28,360 bases of DNA, from NCBI GenBank assembly GCA_002493005.1, contig DKXL01000005.1, forward strand, positions 26,955 through 55,314. Direction: 5' to 3'. Position 1 is the first letter of the stretch. Every line of letters starts with the position of its first letter. This DNA is from Ruminococcaceae bacterium UBA7127. Lineage in GTDB: Bacteria > Bacillota > Clostridia > Oscillospirales > Acutalibacteraceae. Positions 7,633-15,266 of the stretch are shown piece by piece. A program made the position numbers and the translations under genes. The notes under the pieces were generated by a model, which saw nothing but the letters and a program-made list of their open reading frames with translations, was not told the DNA's origin and ran no database searches.

Positions 7633-8954
7633 TATTTTTCTCCTCTCTCTCGTATCACAATCTTAATCGGAGTTCCTTCAAGCGCAAAAGCCTCTCTTAT
7701 TCTATTTTCAAGATAACGCTGATATGAGAAATGGAAAAGCTGTGCATTGTTGCAGAAAAATACAAACGTCGGAGGCTTTACGGAAGCCTGAGTCATATAG
7801 AAAATTTTGAGTCGCTTGCCCTTATCGGACGGTGGCTGAACTCTGGTTGTTGCCTGAGCTAAAAGCTCGTTTAGCATACCTGTTCTTATTCTTCTGTTAG
7901 CCGAGTCATTGCAGCTTACTATATATTCAAAAAGTTTGTCAATTCTCATTCCCGTTTTGGCTGAGATGAACACCTGCGGAGCATATGACATAAATGCAAA
8001 ATCAGCGTCGAGCTTTTTGCGAAATTCCTGCATTGTCTTGTCGCTCTTTTCAATGGCATCCCACTTGTTAACGGCAATAATACACGCTCTGCCTGCCTCG
8101 TGGGCAAGACCTGCAACCTTGGTATCCTGCTCCGTAACACCCTCTGTTGCATCAATCATAATAACGCACACATCACTGCGTTCAATAGCCATTTTTGCTC
8201 TTAAAATACTGTACTTTTCAATGTTGTCATATATTTTGCTCTGTCGGCGAAGTCCTGCTGTATCAGTAAAGTTAAACTTGCCGTACTTATTCTCAACAAG
8301 AGTATCGATTGTATCACGGGTAGTACCTGCAATGTCGGACACAATACATCTCTCTTCATTGGTAATCTTGTTGACAAGGGAGGATTTGCCTGCATTCGGC
8401 TTGCCGATAACGGCAACGTTAATGATTGTACCGTCCTCCTCTTCATCTGCATTGTAATCAAAGCTTGCAAACACCTGATCAAGCAAATCGCCTGTGCCGT
8501 GACCGTGAACAGCCGAAACCTGAATCGGGTCACCAAGCCCAAGATTGTAAAACTCGTAAAATTCAGCAGATGGCTCGCCTACACCGTCGCACTTATTCAC
8601 ACAGAGAACAACAGGCTTGCCTGACTTTTGAAGCATCTGAGCAACATCCATATCTGTTGCAACCATTCCTGTTTTGCAGTCGGTTACCAATATAATTGCA
8701 TTGGCGGTGTCAATTGCAAGCTGTGCCTGACGGCGCATTTGCACAAGGATGACATCGTCTGATTTTGGTTCAATACCGCCTGTATCAACAACAAATGCAG
8801 TTTTGCCGCACCACTCTGTTTCACCGTAAATTCTGTCACGGGTAACGCCTGGGGTATCATCTACTATTGAAAGGCGCTGGCCTATCAGTTTATTAAATAA
8901 TGTTGACTTACCGACGTTTGGTCTGCCGACTATTGCAATTACGGGTTTGTTCAT
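7632..8954 (-). CDS. der: ribosome assembly GTPase Der (EngA)
   Basis: Der is a tandem-domain GTPase required for assembly of the 50S ribosomal subunit. The 440-residue protein has two complete G domains. The first has GRPNVGKST, DTPG, DTGG and NKCD; the second has GKPNAGKSS, DTAG and NKWD. A C-terminal KH-like domain (about residues 355-440) completes the standard architecture. It sits 4 nt after the DUF512 gene and overlaps plsY by one base, a conserved Clostridia order. The Shine-Dalgarno (AAAGGGAT) lies within the end of the DUF512 gene. Confidence 0.97.
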   Translation of the reverse strand: MNKPVIAIVGRPNVGKSTLFNKLIGQRLSIVDDTPGVTRDRIYGETEWCGKTAFVVDTGGIEPKSDDVILVQMRRQAQLAIDTANAIILVTDCKTGMVATDMDVAQMLQKSGKPVVLCVNKCDGVGEPSAEFYEFYNLGLGDPIQVSAVHGHGTGDLLDQVFASFDYNADEEEDGTIINVAVIGKPNAGKSSLVNKITNEERCIVSDIAGTTRDTIDTLVENKYGKFNFTDTAGLRRQSKIYDNIEKYSILRAKMAIERSDVCVIMIDATEGVTEQDTKVAGLAHEAGRACIIAVNKWDAIEKSDKTMQEFRKKLDADFAFMSYAPQVFISAKTGMRIDKLFEYIVSCNDSANRRIRTGMLNELLAQATTRVQPPSDKGKRLKIFYMTQASVKPPTFVFFCNNAQLFHFSYQRYLENRIREAFALEGTPIKIVIRERGEK

Positions 8955-8958
8955 AGTA

Positions 8959-10263
8959 TCAATCCCTTTCTATGATGGATTTTACAAGCTGCTCACCATT
9001 ATTGTTAACCGCAAGCAGAGGAATATTAAGCTCTCTTTGAACATCATCTGTTGAAACATCGTCCAAAAACAAATCGTTTTCAAATCGGAGCATTGATGAC
9101 GGAATTATCAGCCTGTCGCCAAGTTGTGCGCCCTTTAGTTGATCTATCATATCTCCGCCTGTTATAAGCCCTGACACGTTGATTCCTCCGCCGAAAAAGT
9201 TATTTTTTATGGCTTTGGTGTTTATCTTAATATTTGGGAATTTTTCGTTTATAAGCGACATTATGTTCTTCATAAAGGGATAAACTCCCTCGCCGCAGGC
9301 AACGGTTACGGTGTGACAAAGACTTTCGTCCTTATCAAATTCTTCAAGAGCATATTTTACATCATCAGTAAGATATGCAATCATTCCTACGCCGTCCTCA
9401 AGTGCTGAAAAGTCCTCATAAAACTCCGGGTTCGGGATTTCTCTTTCTGCAAGAATATAAAATTCATCCCCTGCAAAAAAAGTTCGTCTGCCGTATTTTT
9501 GCTTACACCTGTCGCCGAATTTTTCGATAATATCAAGAGTATCTGCCGCAGTTTGCTTTGTGTATGCCTCAAGCGGAAACAGCCCGTCCCTAAAGCGTGT
9601 AAGTCCAACAGGCACAATTGCTGTTGTTTCTACACCAAGCGCTTCAAGGTCAGTTAATGTGCGCACAAGCTCATCTCCGTCGTTTATTCCGGGGCAGGAA
9701 ACAATCTGGCAATTAAGTGTAATTCCTGCGTCGGCAAAGCGTTTGAGATGCTTCAGTGCATCGCCTGCAAAACGATTGTTCATCATTTTACATCGAAGCT
9801 CCGGATTGGTGGTATGCACCGACACGTTAATCGGGCTGATGTGCATTTTTATAATTCGGTCAATCTCGTGCTCTGTAATGTTGGTAAGCGTAATGTAGTT
9901 GCCGAACAAAAACGACAAGCGGCTGTCGTCATCCTTAAAATAAAGCGATTTTCTAAGTCCCTTTGGAAGCTGGTCAATAAAGCAGAATATACATTTGTTG
10001 CGGCAGGAATGCTGCTCGTCCATAAGATAAGTTTCAAACTCAAGACCAATCTCATCGTATTCGCCCTTTGTTATGATTACCTCTCGCCTTTGACCTTCCG
10101 TATCCTCTATTTCAAGCAACAGCTTGCGGTTGACCTGATAAAACCTGTAATCAAGAACATCCACAATATCGTTTGAATTAATAGAAACAAGCGTTTCTCC
10201 TGCTTTGATTTTTGCTGTATCAGCGTGACTGTTTGCAGTCACACCATAAATTTTTACAGCCAC
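8959..10263 (-). CDS. DUF512 radical SAM protein with N-terminal PDZ domain
   Basis: This 434-residue protein has a PDZ-like N-terminus (about residues 1-60, with GVTANSHADTAKIKAGETL). A radical SAM CX3CX2C motif follows as CRNKCIFC (about 87-94), then a TIM-barrel-like core and the C-terminal DUF512 region (about 280-430). The family is conserved beside der in Clostridia. Its substrate is unknown to me and I assign no reaction beyond SAM cleavage chemistry. The start is GTG at 10263 with AGGTGAT upstream. It is first in the DUF512-der-plsY operon. Confidence 0.9.
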   Translation of the reverse strand: MAVKIYGVTANSHADTAKIKAGETLVSINSNDIVDVLDYRFYQVNRKLLLEIEDTEGQRREVIITKGEYDEIGLEFETYLMDEQHSCRNKCIFCFIDQLPKGLRKSLYFKDDDSRLSFLFGNYITLTNITEHEIDRIIKMHISPINVSVHTTNPELRCKMMNNRFAGDALKHLKRFADAGITLNCQIVSCPGINDGDELVRTLTDLEALGVETTAIVPVGLTRFRDGLFPLEAYTKQTAADTLDIIEKFGDRCKQKYGRRTFFAGDEFYILAEREIPNPEFYEDFSALEDGVGMIAYLTDDVKYALEEFDKDESLCHTVTVACGEGVYPFMKNIMSLINEKFPNIKINTKAIKNNFFGGGINVSGLITGGDMIDQLKGAQLGDRLIIPSSMLRFENDLFLDDVSTDDVQRELNIPLLAVNNNGEQLVKSIIERD

Positions 10264-10317
10264 ACTATCACCTCATATTGTCTGCACAATTAGCTTATAA
10301 TAATCAATATTCACACA

Positions 10318-10348
10318 AAACAAAAGGGCGTACAGTTAACTGCCGCCC
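10318..10348 (-). terminator. terminator after rpmF
   Basis: Read on the minus strand, GGGCG (10348-10344) pairs with CGCCC (10330-10326), with an inner CAGTTAACTG palindrome extending the stem. A TTTTGTTTTG tract follows. It separates rpmF-DUF177 from the DUF512 operon. Confidence 0.75.
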
Positions 10349-10368
10349 ATAGTGTTTAGTAATTAAAA

Positions 10369-10557
10369 TTACTGTTCGTCTTTCTTATCGATAACCTGTC
10401 TGCCGTTATACATACCACAGTTACCGCAAGCTCTGTGAGCAGCCATTAATTCGCCGCAGTTCGGACAAGCAGTAAGTGTAGGAGCGTTAAGTTTCCATAC
10501 TGTTGAACGTCTTGAGCTCTTTCTTGCGTGTGATGTTTTGTTCTTGGGTACTGCCAT
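10369..10557 (-). CDS. rpmF: 50S ribosomal protein L32 (zinc-ribbon form)
   Basis: This 62-residue protein starts with MAVPKNKTSHARKSSRR, the standard bacterial L32 N-terminus. It carries four cysteines in two CxxC pairs (CPNCG and CGNCG), making it the zinc-binding (C+) form. The start at 10557 has GGAGG 8 nt upstream; the longer open frame to 10653 overlaps the DUF177 gene and is rejected. It follows DUF177 by 25 nt, the widespread DUF177-rpmF pairing. Confidence 0.97.
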   Translation of the reverse strand: MAVPKNKTSHARKSSRRSTVWKLNAPTLTACPNCGELMAAHRACGNCGMYNGRQVIDKKDEQ

Positions 10558-10582
10558 TACAAAAACCTCCTTATATTGTATA

Positions 10583-11077
10583 TTAATCCATAAACTGTTT
10601 AAGTATCTCAAGCCTTGGGTCAATCTGACGCTTGTCGCAGGAACATTCACCATTGTTAAGGTTTTGTCCGCAGCTTTGGCACAAGCCCTTGCAGTCTTCT
10701 CTGCAAAGATTCTTTGCAGGAAGTGAAAGCAAAATGTCAGAAATTACTATCTCATCAAGCTCGAGCGTAAAATCAGGTGTTTCAATATAATCATCATTAC
10801 CATCATCAACCAAGGTCTGTGCAAGCTTATGATTAAAGCTCATATTCATCTGCCTTGTATATTCCTCGCCGCACCTGTCACAACTGCGACAGTAATCAAA
10901 GCTAAGCTCAAAATATAAGGTCACAAGACTTGCCCTGTTCTTTGCTGTTGCAATAACACTGACCGGAGCTTTGAATGGATAAACACCGTCAATGTTAATC
11001 TCAGACATATCAAGCCGGTATTCAACTTGTTTTACTTCGTCCTCATTTTGAAAGACGCTTTTAAGCTCAAACAGCAT
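10583..11077 (-). CDS. DUF177 (YceD-like) protein
   Basis: This 164-residue protein belongs to the DUF177/YceD family, which is generally encoded just before rpmF and is associated with 23S rRNA or ribosome assembly. It has a CRSCDRCGEEY cysteine group near residue 70 and a C-terminal cluster (CREDCKGLCQSCGQNLNNGE...CDKRQIDPRLEIL) that is typical of the Clostridia version and probably binds a metal. The ATG at 11077 has AAGAGGTG upstream. The longer open frame upstream crosses the promoter at 11124-11152 and is rejected. Confidence 0.9.
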   Translation of the reverse strand: MLFELKSVFQNEDEVKQVEYRLDMSEINIDGVYPFKAPVSVIATAKNRASLVTLYFELSFDYCRSCDRCGEEYTRQMNMSFNHKLAQTLVDDGNDDYIETPDFTLELDEIVISDILLSLPAKNLCREDCKGLCQSCGQNLNNGECSCDKRQIDPRLEILKQFMD

Positions 11078-11123
11078 ATTTGCACCTCTTGATAGCATAA
11101 CGCATACTAAAACGCTGTCTATT

Positions 11124-11152
11124 ATTATACAAAAGGTTTTATGCTTTGTCAA
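11124..11152 (-). promoter_or_regulatory. consensus sigma-A promoter for DUF177-rpmF
   Basis: On the minus strand, TTGACA (11147-11152) and TATAAT (11124-11129) are separated by 17 bp. All 12 consensus bases match, in keeping with strong expression of a ribosomal protein gene. Confidence 0.88.
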
Positions 11153-11248
11153 CTGAAAAATATCATAAAATAAGTATAATTTTTTTGAAATAAATCGTAT
11201 AATGCAGTTAATTTTTCGTTTATAGAAATATAACATTATTTATGATTG

Positions 11249-11277
11249 TTGACAAGGGTAGTTTTGTGTGCTAATAT
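11249..11277 (+). promoter_or_regulatory. near-consensus promoter for the queuosine salvage unit
   Basis: TTGACA (11249-11254) and TAATAT (11272-11277) are separated by 17 bp. The start of transcription would fall near 11284, at the base of the first stem of the leader. It stands divergent to the DUF177-rpmF promoter. Confidence 0.8.
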
Positions 11278-11280
11278 GTT

Positions 11281-11350
11281 TATCGGCAGTTCGTAACCAT
11301 CCTGCCGGGGCAATGCCGATAGGTTTTTGTCCAATCAAAACTAAGGAGTA
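11281..11350 (+). promoter_or_regulatory. candidate preQ1-class riboswitch aptamer
   Basis: CGGCAG (11284-11289) and CTGCCG (11302-11307) form a 6-bp hairpin with a 12-nt loop, TTCGTAACCATC. The outer TATCGGCA (11281-11288) and TGCCGATA (11314-11321) offer a competing pairing. The tail AAAACTAAGGAG (11337-11348) resembles the A-rich CUAAGG tail of preQ1-I aptamers, as does a 12-nt loop beginning UUC. About 30 nt with further small stems sit between hairpin and tail, which preQ1-I lacks, so a class with an inserted helix (such as preQ1-III) is more likely. The genes downstream concern queuosine salvage. CTAAGG in the tail is the exact complement of CCTTAG in the terminator, giving an antiterminator. 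Class and ligand are inference. Confidence 0.6.
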
Positions 11351-11377
11351 AGACACACAGGCGTACTGCGCCCTTCC

Positions 11378-11400
11378 GCACCCCTTAGAGGGTGCTTTTT
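11378..11400 (+). terminator. attenuator terminator in the queuosine leader
   Basis: GCACCC (11378-11383) and GGGTGC (11390-11395) form a perfect 6-bp stem with loop CTTAGA, followed by TTTTTATTTTAT. CCTTAG (11383-11388), spanning the stem end and loop, is complementary to CTAAGG at 11341-11346, so tail pairing would compete with this hairpin. With no promoter visible between it and the genes, transcription must read through it. Confidence 0.8.
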
Positions 11401-11512
11401 ATTTTATTGAGAAATGTGTGATGATAATCAATCTATCTGCTCAAATTGCGTGCAAAATTAAATTGCTTGGTTTGATTGAACGCACATCATGCCGCCTTTG
11501 TGTCAATTAATT

Positions 11513-12208
11513 ATGGAAAGATACAGCATAATAAACAACAAACAAAAACGTGAGATTGTTCTTTTGCGGGGACGCGGATGCATTTACAAAAAATGCACCT
11601 TCTGCGATTATTACAGTGACAGTTGCAATAATGAGCAAAAAAACTTTTTGCTCAACAAGTCCGTGCTCGACAACGTAACCGGAATTTACGGCAATCTTGA
11701 GGTAATCAACTCAGGCTCTGTGTTTGAGCTTGACAATAACACGCTTGAGCTTATCAAAAAAACCTGTCAAGCAAAAAACATTTCAACCATTCATTTTGAG
11801 GCGCATTATTTGTACAAAAACAAAATAAATGCGTTAAGGGAATACTTTAATAACTTTGACTTAAAAATGAAACTGGGGCTTGAAACTTTTGACTTCAATT
11901 TCAGAGAAAATGTGCTCAAAAAAGGCATTAATGAAAATAATCCCGCTACAATTTGCGAACATTTTGATGAAGCAAATTTCCTTTTTGGAATAAAAGGACA
12001 GACTCTTGAATCTATGAAAAACGATATAGAATTGGGTCTTAAATTTTTTGAACGCATTTGCATTAACATTATGTGTGACAATTCTACGAAGATTGAACCT
12101 GACAAAGATGTGATACAGCAATTTGTCGATAAGCTGTATCCTATTTATAAGGACAATGAGCGCATTGACATACTGATTAATAATACTGATTTTGGAGTGG
12201 GTGACTAA
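11513..12208 (+). CDS. radical SAM protein, candidate queuine lyase (QueL)
   Basis: This 231-residue protein has the cysteine cluster RGRGCIYKKCTFCDYY with C23, C28 and C31. The spacing is CX4CX2C instead of the canonical radical SAM CX3CX2C. It is short for a radical SAM enzyme. It lies 1 nt before a YhhQ-type queuosine precursor transporter and behind a preQ1-like leader. In Clostridioides difficile, a radical SAM queuine lyase (QueL) releases the base precursor from imported queuine and occurs with YhhQ; this gene fits that role by context. I cannot confirm QueL membership by alignment. The ATG at 11513 lacks a Shine-Dalgarno; an in-frame ATG at 11489 also lacks one. A 29-codon frame (11421-11510) ends two bases before it. 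Confidence 0.65.
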   Translation: MERYSIINNKQKREIVLLRGRGCIYKKCTFCDYYSDSCNNEQKNFLLNKSVLDNVTGIYGNLEVINSGSVFELDNNTLELIKKTCQAKNISTIHFEAHYLYKNKINALREYFNNFDLKMKLGLETFDFNFRENVLKKGINENNPATICEHFDEANFLFGIKGQTLESMKNDIELGLKFFERICINIMCDNSTKIEPDKDVIQQFVDKLYPIYKDNERIDILINNTDFGVGD

Positions 12209-12209
12209 A

Positions 12210-12908
12210 ATGATAAACGAACTATTACTTATGGGTTCCGTTGTATTCATATACGGAATGGCGCTATTGGGCTATAAATTATTTGGTAAAACAGGTCTGT
12301 ATTGTTTGTCGGCAGCGGCAACAATTCTTGCCAATATTGAGGTTGTACTGCTTATAAACGCATTCGGGATGGAGCAAACACTCGGCAACGTATTATTTGC
12401 CGTAACATTCCTTATTACCGATATTCTGTCCGAATGTGAGGGCAAAAAGGCGGCAAACAAGGCTGTTTTGACAGGTGTATTCGCATCGGTATTTTTCCTA
12501 TTGCTTTCACAAAGCTGGCTGTTGTACACTCCAAGTCCAAACGACGGAATGATGGACTCGGTTTCCGCTGTATTCTCAAACACACCCAGGATGATAATAT
12601 CATCACTTGTTGTCTATGCAATAAGCCAGTTGTTTGACGTTTGGCTTTATCACAAGTGGTGGAAACTTACGGAAAGTAAAACAGGCGATAAACGCAGATT
12701 TTTGTGGCTTCGCAACAACGCTTCAACGCTTATAAGTCAGATTATAAACACTGCATTGTTTACTCTGTTTGCGTTCTGGGGTACATATGATGTTTCAACA
12801 CTGATTGCAATTTTCTGTTCAAGCTATGTTATCTATGTGTTTACAAGCCTGCTTGACACTCCCGTTGTTTATCTTGCAAGAAAGATTCATGACAAAAAGG
12901 CGGTGTGA
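12210..12908 (+). CDS. queuosine precursor transporter (YhhQ/DUF165)
   Basis: This 232-residue membrane protein belongs to the VUT-1/YhhQ (DUF165) family, which takes up queuosine precursors (preQ0, preQ1, or queuine in some clostridia). It has about six hydrophobic segments and the family stretches VLFAVTFLITDILSE, VYAISQLFDVWLYHKWWK and LRNNASTLISQIINTALF. The glutamate and aspartate residues in these segments are characteristic. The ATG at 12210 has GGAG 12 nt upstream. It starts 1 nt after the radical SAM gene stop, so the two are almost certainly co-translated. It most likely supplies the substrate for the preceding enzyme. No tgt gene is in the window. Confidence 0.9.
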   Translation: MINELLLMGSVVFIYGMALLGYKLFGKTGLYCLSAAATILANIEVVLLINAFGMEQTLGNVLFAVTFLITDILSECEGKKAANKAVLTGVFASVFFLLLSQSWLLYTPSPNDGMMDSVSAVFSNTPRMIISSLVVYAISQLFDVWLYHKWWKLTESKTGDKRRFLWLRNNASTLISQIINTALFTLFAFWGTYDVSTLIAIFCSSYVIYVFTSLLDTPVVYLARKIHDKKAV

Positions 12909-12974
12909 TACATAATATCACAAACAATAATGACATATTAAAAATTTTTCACGTATCAACAAGATTATCATATT

Positions 12975-13008
12975 CAAAACGGATGCAGCTTTACTGCATC
13001 CGTTTTTA
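12975..13008. terminator. bidirectional terminator after the queuosine unit
   Basis: ACGGATGCAG (12979-12988) and CTGCATCCGT (12994-13003) form a perfect 10-bp stem with a 5-nt loop. TTTTT follows on the plus strand and AAA precedes it, so it can also end the minus-strand gene at 13034-13258. Confidence 0.88.
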
Positions 13009-13033
13009 GTTTTTATTGCATACATATGCAGCA

Positions 13034-13258
13034 TCAAATAAAATCCACGAAATTGGTTGATGCAATATCGCCTACAATGCGCTGCATCTCAGTCTTTGAT
13101 GTTGCTTCCTTAGCCCTTTCAATATATTTTTCCCGTTCGGGCTTTGGCATACTGACAAACACCTTTACCGTCTCTTCGTCTTGCACAAGCGCTCTTGAAA
13201 AGCCAAGCGGCAAATCCCACTTTTCAAGCTTTTTTTCATCGAATCTTTTATTACTCAT
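13034..13258 (-). CDS. small protein of unknown function (74 residues)
   Basis: I do not recognise this protein. It is charged and has no membrane segment or cysteine motif. The N-terminal half (KRFDEKKLEKWDLPLGFSRA) and the helical C-terminal half (PEREKYIERAKEATSKTEMQ) look like a compact soluble alpha-rich domain. The ATG at 13258 has a good AGGGGTGA site 3-4 nt upstream, and the frame is closed by the shared terminator at 12975-13008. These translation signals, rather than homology, are why I call it real. It is a single-gene unit between the queuosine unit and amt. Confidence 0.7.
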   Translation of the reverse strand: MSNKRFDEKKLEKWDLPLGFSRALVQDEETVKVFVSMPKPEREKYIERAKEATSKTEMQRIVGDIASTNFVDFI

Positions 13259-13354
13259 AATTCACCCCTGTTTTATTTTTTGAAAAACAAAAATGGTTAT
13301 ACAACATCATCATTTCAAAAAAATTTCAACATAATTCAACATATATAAACACCA

Positions 13355-13383
13355 AAACACTCCGCAGTATAAGTCCTGCGGAG
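13355..13383 (-). terminator. terminator after amt-PII
   Basis: CTCCGCAG (13360-13367) and CTGCGGAG (13376-13383) form a perfect 8-bp stem. On the minus strand it is followed by TGTTTTGG. It lies 37 nt after the stop codon of the amt-PII gene. Confidence 0.78.
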
Positions 13384-13419
13384 CGTTTCGGTTTATGTGA
13401 ATTAAAAAGGATAGGTTAA

Positions 13420-15129
13420 TTATTCAATATCCTGCATTGCATCATAACCTGTTTCTCCTGTTCTTACCTTTACAACATCTTCAACATCGTAGATAAAGAT
13501 TTTACCGTCACCAATGTGACCTGTGTAAAGTGCCTTGACAGCCGCATCTACAACTGACTTAACAGGAACCTTGCACACTACAATTTCTACCTTCATCTTA
13601 GGCAGGAGATTACTTTCAACCGCAACACCACGATAATATTCAGGCTTACCCTTCTGAGCACCGCAGCCGAGAACCTGTGATACCGTCATACCTGTAATTC
13701 CCAGTTTATCCATTTCTTCCTTGAGTGCCTCAAGTCTTGACTGCTTAAGAAGAATATCAATTTTAGTAATCTTAACACCGTCGGATGCCATATCGTACTT
13801 GCCTGCAAGCTGAACGGGGACAGCCTGTGTAACAGGAACAGAACCCTCTACATCAAAGCTTTCGTCAAGCGAAGCAGTGCCGACACCGATTGGCATAAAG
13901 TCAGCATATGCACTGACAAGACCGTGCTCGCTGATATCCATACCCTTCATCTCATCCTCTTTTGAAGCTCTGAGACCGATTGTCTTTTTGATTACCAAGA
14001 ATACGATTGTCATACAAACAACTGTCCATCCGATTATTGAAACCATACCGATAAGCTGAATACCAAGCTGTGCAGGGTTGCCATAGAAAAGACCTGTGAT
14101 ACCATTCTGACCATCGCCTGTTGCAAACAAGCCTGTTGCAATAGTACCCCACATACCGTTTACGCCGTGAACGCCGAATGCACCTACAGGGTCATCAATC
14201 TTGAGCTTAATATCAACAAATTCAACTGCTACTACAATAAGAATACCCGATACAATACCAACTATTGTTGCGCCGATAGCATCTAAGTCTGCACAACCGG
14301 ATGTAATGCCTACAAGACCTGCAAGGGAAGCATTAAGGCACATCGAAACGTCGGGCTTACCGTTCTTAATCCAGGTAAATATCATTGTTGTTACTGTTGC
14401 TATTGCCGGAGCGATTGTTGTTGTAAGGAAAATTCTTCCAAGGTAGCCAACGTTTTCAGCTGCTGCGCCGTTAAATCCGTACCAGCCAAACCACAGTACA
14501 AACACACCGAGTGCACCAAGCGTAATGCTGTGACCCGGAATAGCGTTTACCTTGCCGTTCTTACCGTATTTACCGATACGTGCTCCAAGGATTGTAGCAC
14601 CGATAAGAGCGGAGATACCGCCAACCATATGAATAACGGTTGAACCTGCAAAATCTACAAATCCGAGCTTTGCAAGCCAACCCTCGGTATTCCATACCCA
14701 GCCTGCTTCAATCGGATAAACAACGAGTGAAATAATACCGCTGTAAACGCAATATGCCGAAAACTTTGTGCGCTCAGCCATAGCGCCCGATACGATTGTT
14801 GCCGCGGTTGCGCAAAATACAAGCTGGAACACAAAACTGCTCCAATCAAAATTTGCAAAATCGGTAAACATATTAAGATTAGGAATACCGATTAATCCAA
14901 ACAGATAATCTTGAGACATCATAAGTCCAAAGCCTAACAAGCTGAAAACTACTGTGCCTATGCAGAAGTCCATCAGGTTTTTCATTATGATGTTACCTGC
15001 GTTTTTGGCTCTTGTAAAGCCTGTTTCCACCATAGCAAATCCGCACTGCATAAAGAATACAAGTGCCGCACCAATTAAAAACCATACGCTAAAGACGGTG
15101 CTGTTTACACTTTCTAAAATTTCAGTCAT
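13420..15129 (-). CDS. ammonium channel Amt fused to a PII (GlnB/GlnK) domain
   Basis: This 569-residue fusion has an Amt/Rh channel at residues 1 to about 410 with eleven hydrophobic helices. The two pore histidines lie in STVIHMVGG and GAFGVHGVNGMWG, and the AERTKFSAY segment is also present. A linker of about 45 residues follows, then a C-terminal PII domain (about 455-569) with the T-loop QKGKPEYYRGVAVESNLLPK, including the YxRG tyrosine, and the B-loop TGHIGDGKIFI. PII domains sense ATP/ADP and 2-oxoglutarate and gate Amt through the T-loop; here sensor and channel are one chain. The ATG at 15129 has GGGGAGAG upstream; the longer frame runs into the leader hairpin. Its leader has a promoter and attenuator (15160-15266). 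Confidence 0.93.
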   Translation of the reverse strand: MTEILESVNSTVFSVWFLIGAALVFFMQCGFAMVETGFTRAKNAGNIIMKNLMDFCIGTVVFSLLGFGLMMSQDYLFGLIGIPNLNMFTDFANFDWSSFVFQLVFCATAATIVSGAMAERTKFSAYCVYSGIISLVVYPIEAGWVWNTEGWLAKLGFVDFAGSTVIHMVGGISALIGATILGARIGKYGKNGKVNAIPGHSITLGALGVFVLWFGWYGFNGAAAENVGYLGRIFLTTTIAPAIATVTTMIFTWIKNGKPDVSMCLNASLAGLVGITSGCADLDAIGATIVGIVSGILIVVAVEFVDIKLKIDDPVGAFGVHGVNGMWGTIATGLFATGDGQNGITGLFYGNPAQLGIQLIGMVSIIGWTVVCMTIVFLVIKKTIGLRASKEDEMKGMDISEHGLVSAYADFMPIGVGTASLDESFDVEGSVPVTQAVPVQLAGKYDMASDGVKITKIDILLKQSRLEALKEEMDKLGITGMTVSQVLGCGAQKGKPEYYRGVAVESNLLPKMKVEIVVCKVPVKSVVDAAVKALYTGHIGDGKIFIYDVEDVVKVRTGETGYDAMQDIE

Positions 15130-15159
15130 ATAAATCTCTCCCCTATCAACTGATTTTTT

Positions 15160-15219
15160 AAAACAAAAACGGTGTGTAATCCGAACAGAGTTTTCCATTC
15201 CGATTACACACCGTTGTGT
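15160..15219 (-). promoter_or_regulatory. amt leader: hexaloop antiterminator overlapping a terminator
   Basis: On the minus strand a perfect 13-bp terminator stem (ACGGTGTGTAATC at 15181-15169 as read on plus; partner GATTACACACCGT at 15202-15214) is followed by TTTTTGTTTT. Just 5' of it, ACAC-AACGGT-GTGT (15206-15219) forms a 4-bp hairpin with a six-base loop, A at position 1 and G at 4. This hairpin uses bases of the terminator's 5' arm, so the two exclude each other. Loop rule and overlap match ANTAR antiterminator targets. No second hexaloop hairpin was found upstream. Confidence 0.62.
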
Positions 15220-15236
15220 TTGCTTAATTTTTTATT

Positions 15237-15266
15237 ATTTTAGATTCTTTTAATTACTTTTATCAA
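15237..15266 (-). promoter_or_regulatory. candidate promoter for amt-PII
   Basis: On the minus strand, TTGATA (15261-15266, overlapping the glutamine synthetase stop codon) and TAAAAT (15237-15242) are separated by 18 bp. Transcription would start near 15230, giving a leader of about 100 nt that contains the attenuator. Confidence 0.5.

Noticed and set aside
7909..8457. 182-codon plus-strand frame inside der
   Set aside because: It is opposite the two G domains of der and lacks start signals.
11281..11350. simple preQ1-I riboswitch
   Set aside because: Hairpin loop and tail resemble it, but about 30 nt separates the P1 hairpin from the tail, which preQ1-I does not allow; kept as an unassigned preQ1-class candidate.
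11489..11512. upstream ATG (11489) as start of the radical SAM gene
   Set aside because: It adds MPPLCQLI with no ribosome binding site and no family resemblance; 11513 preferred, though not certain.
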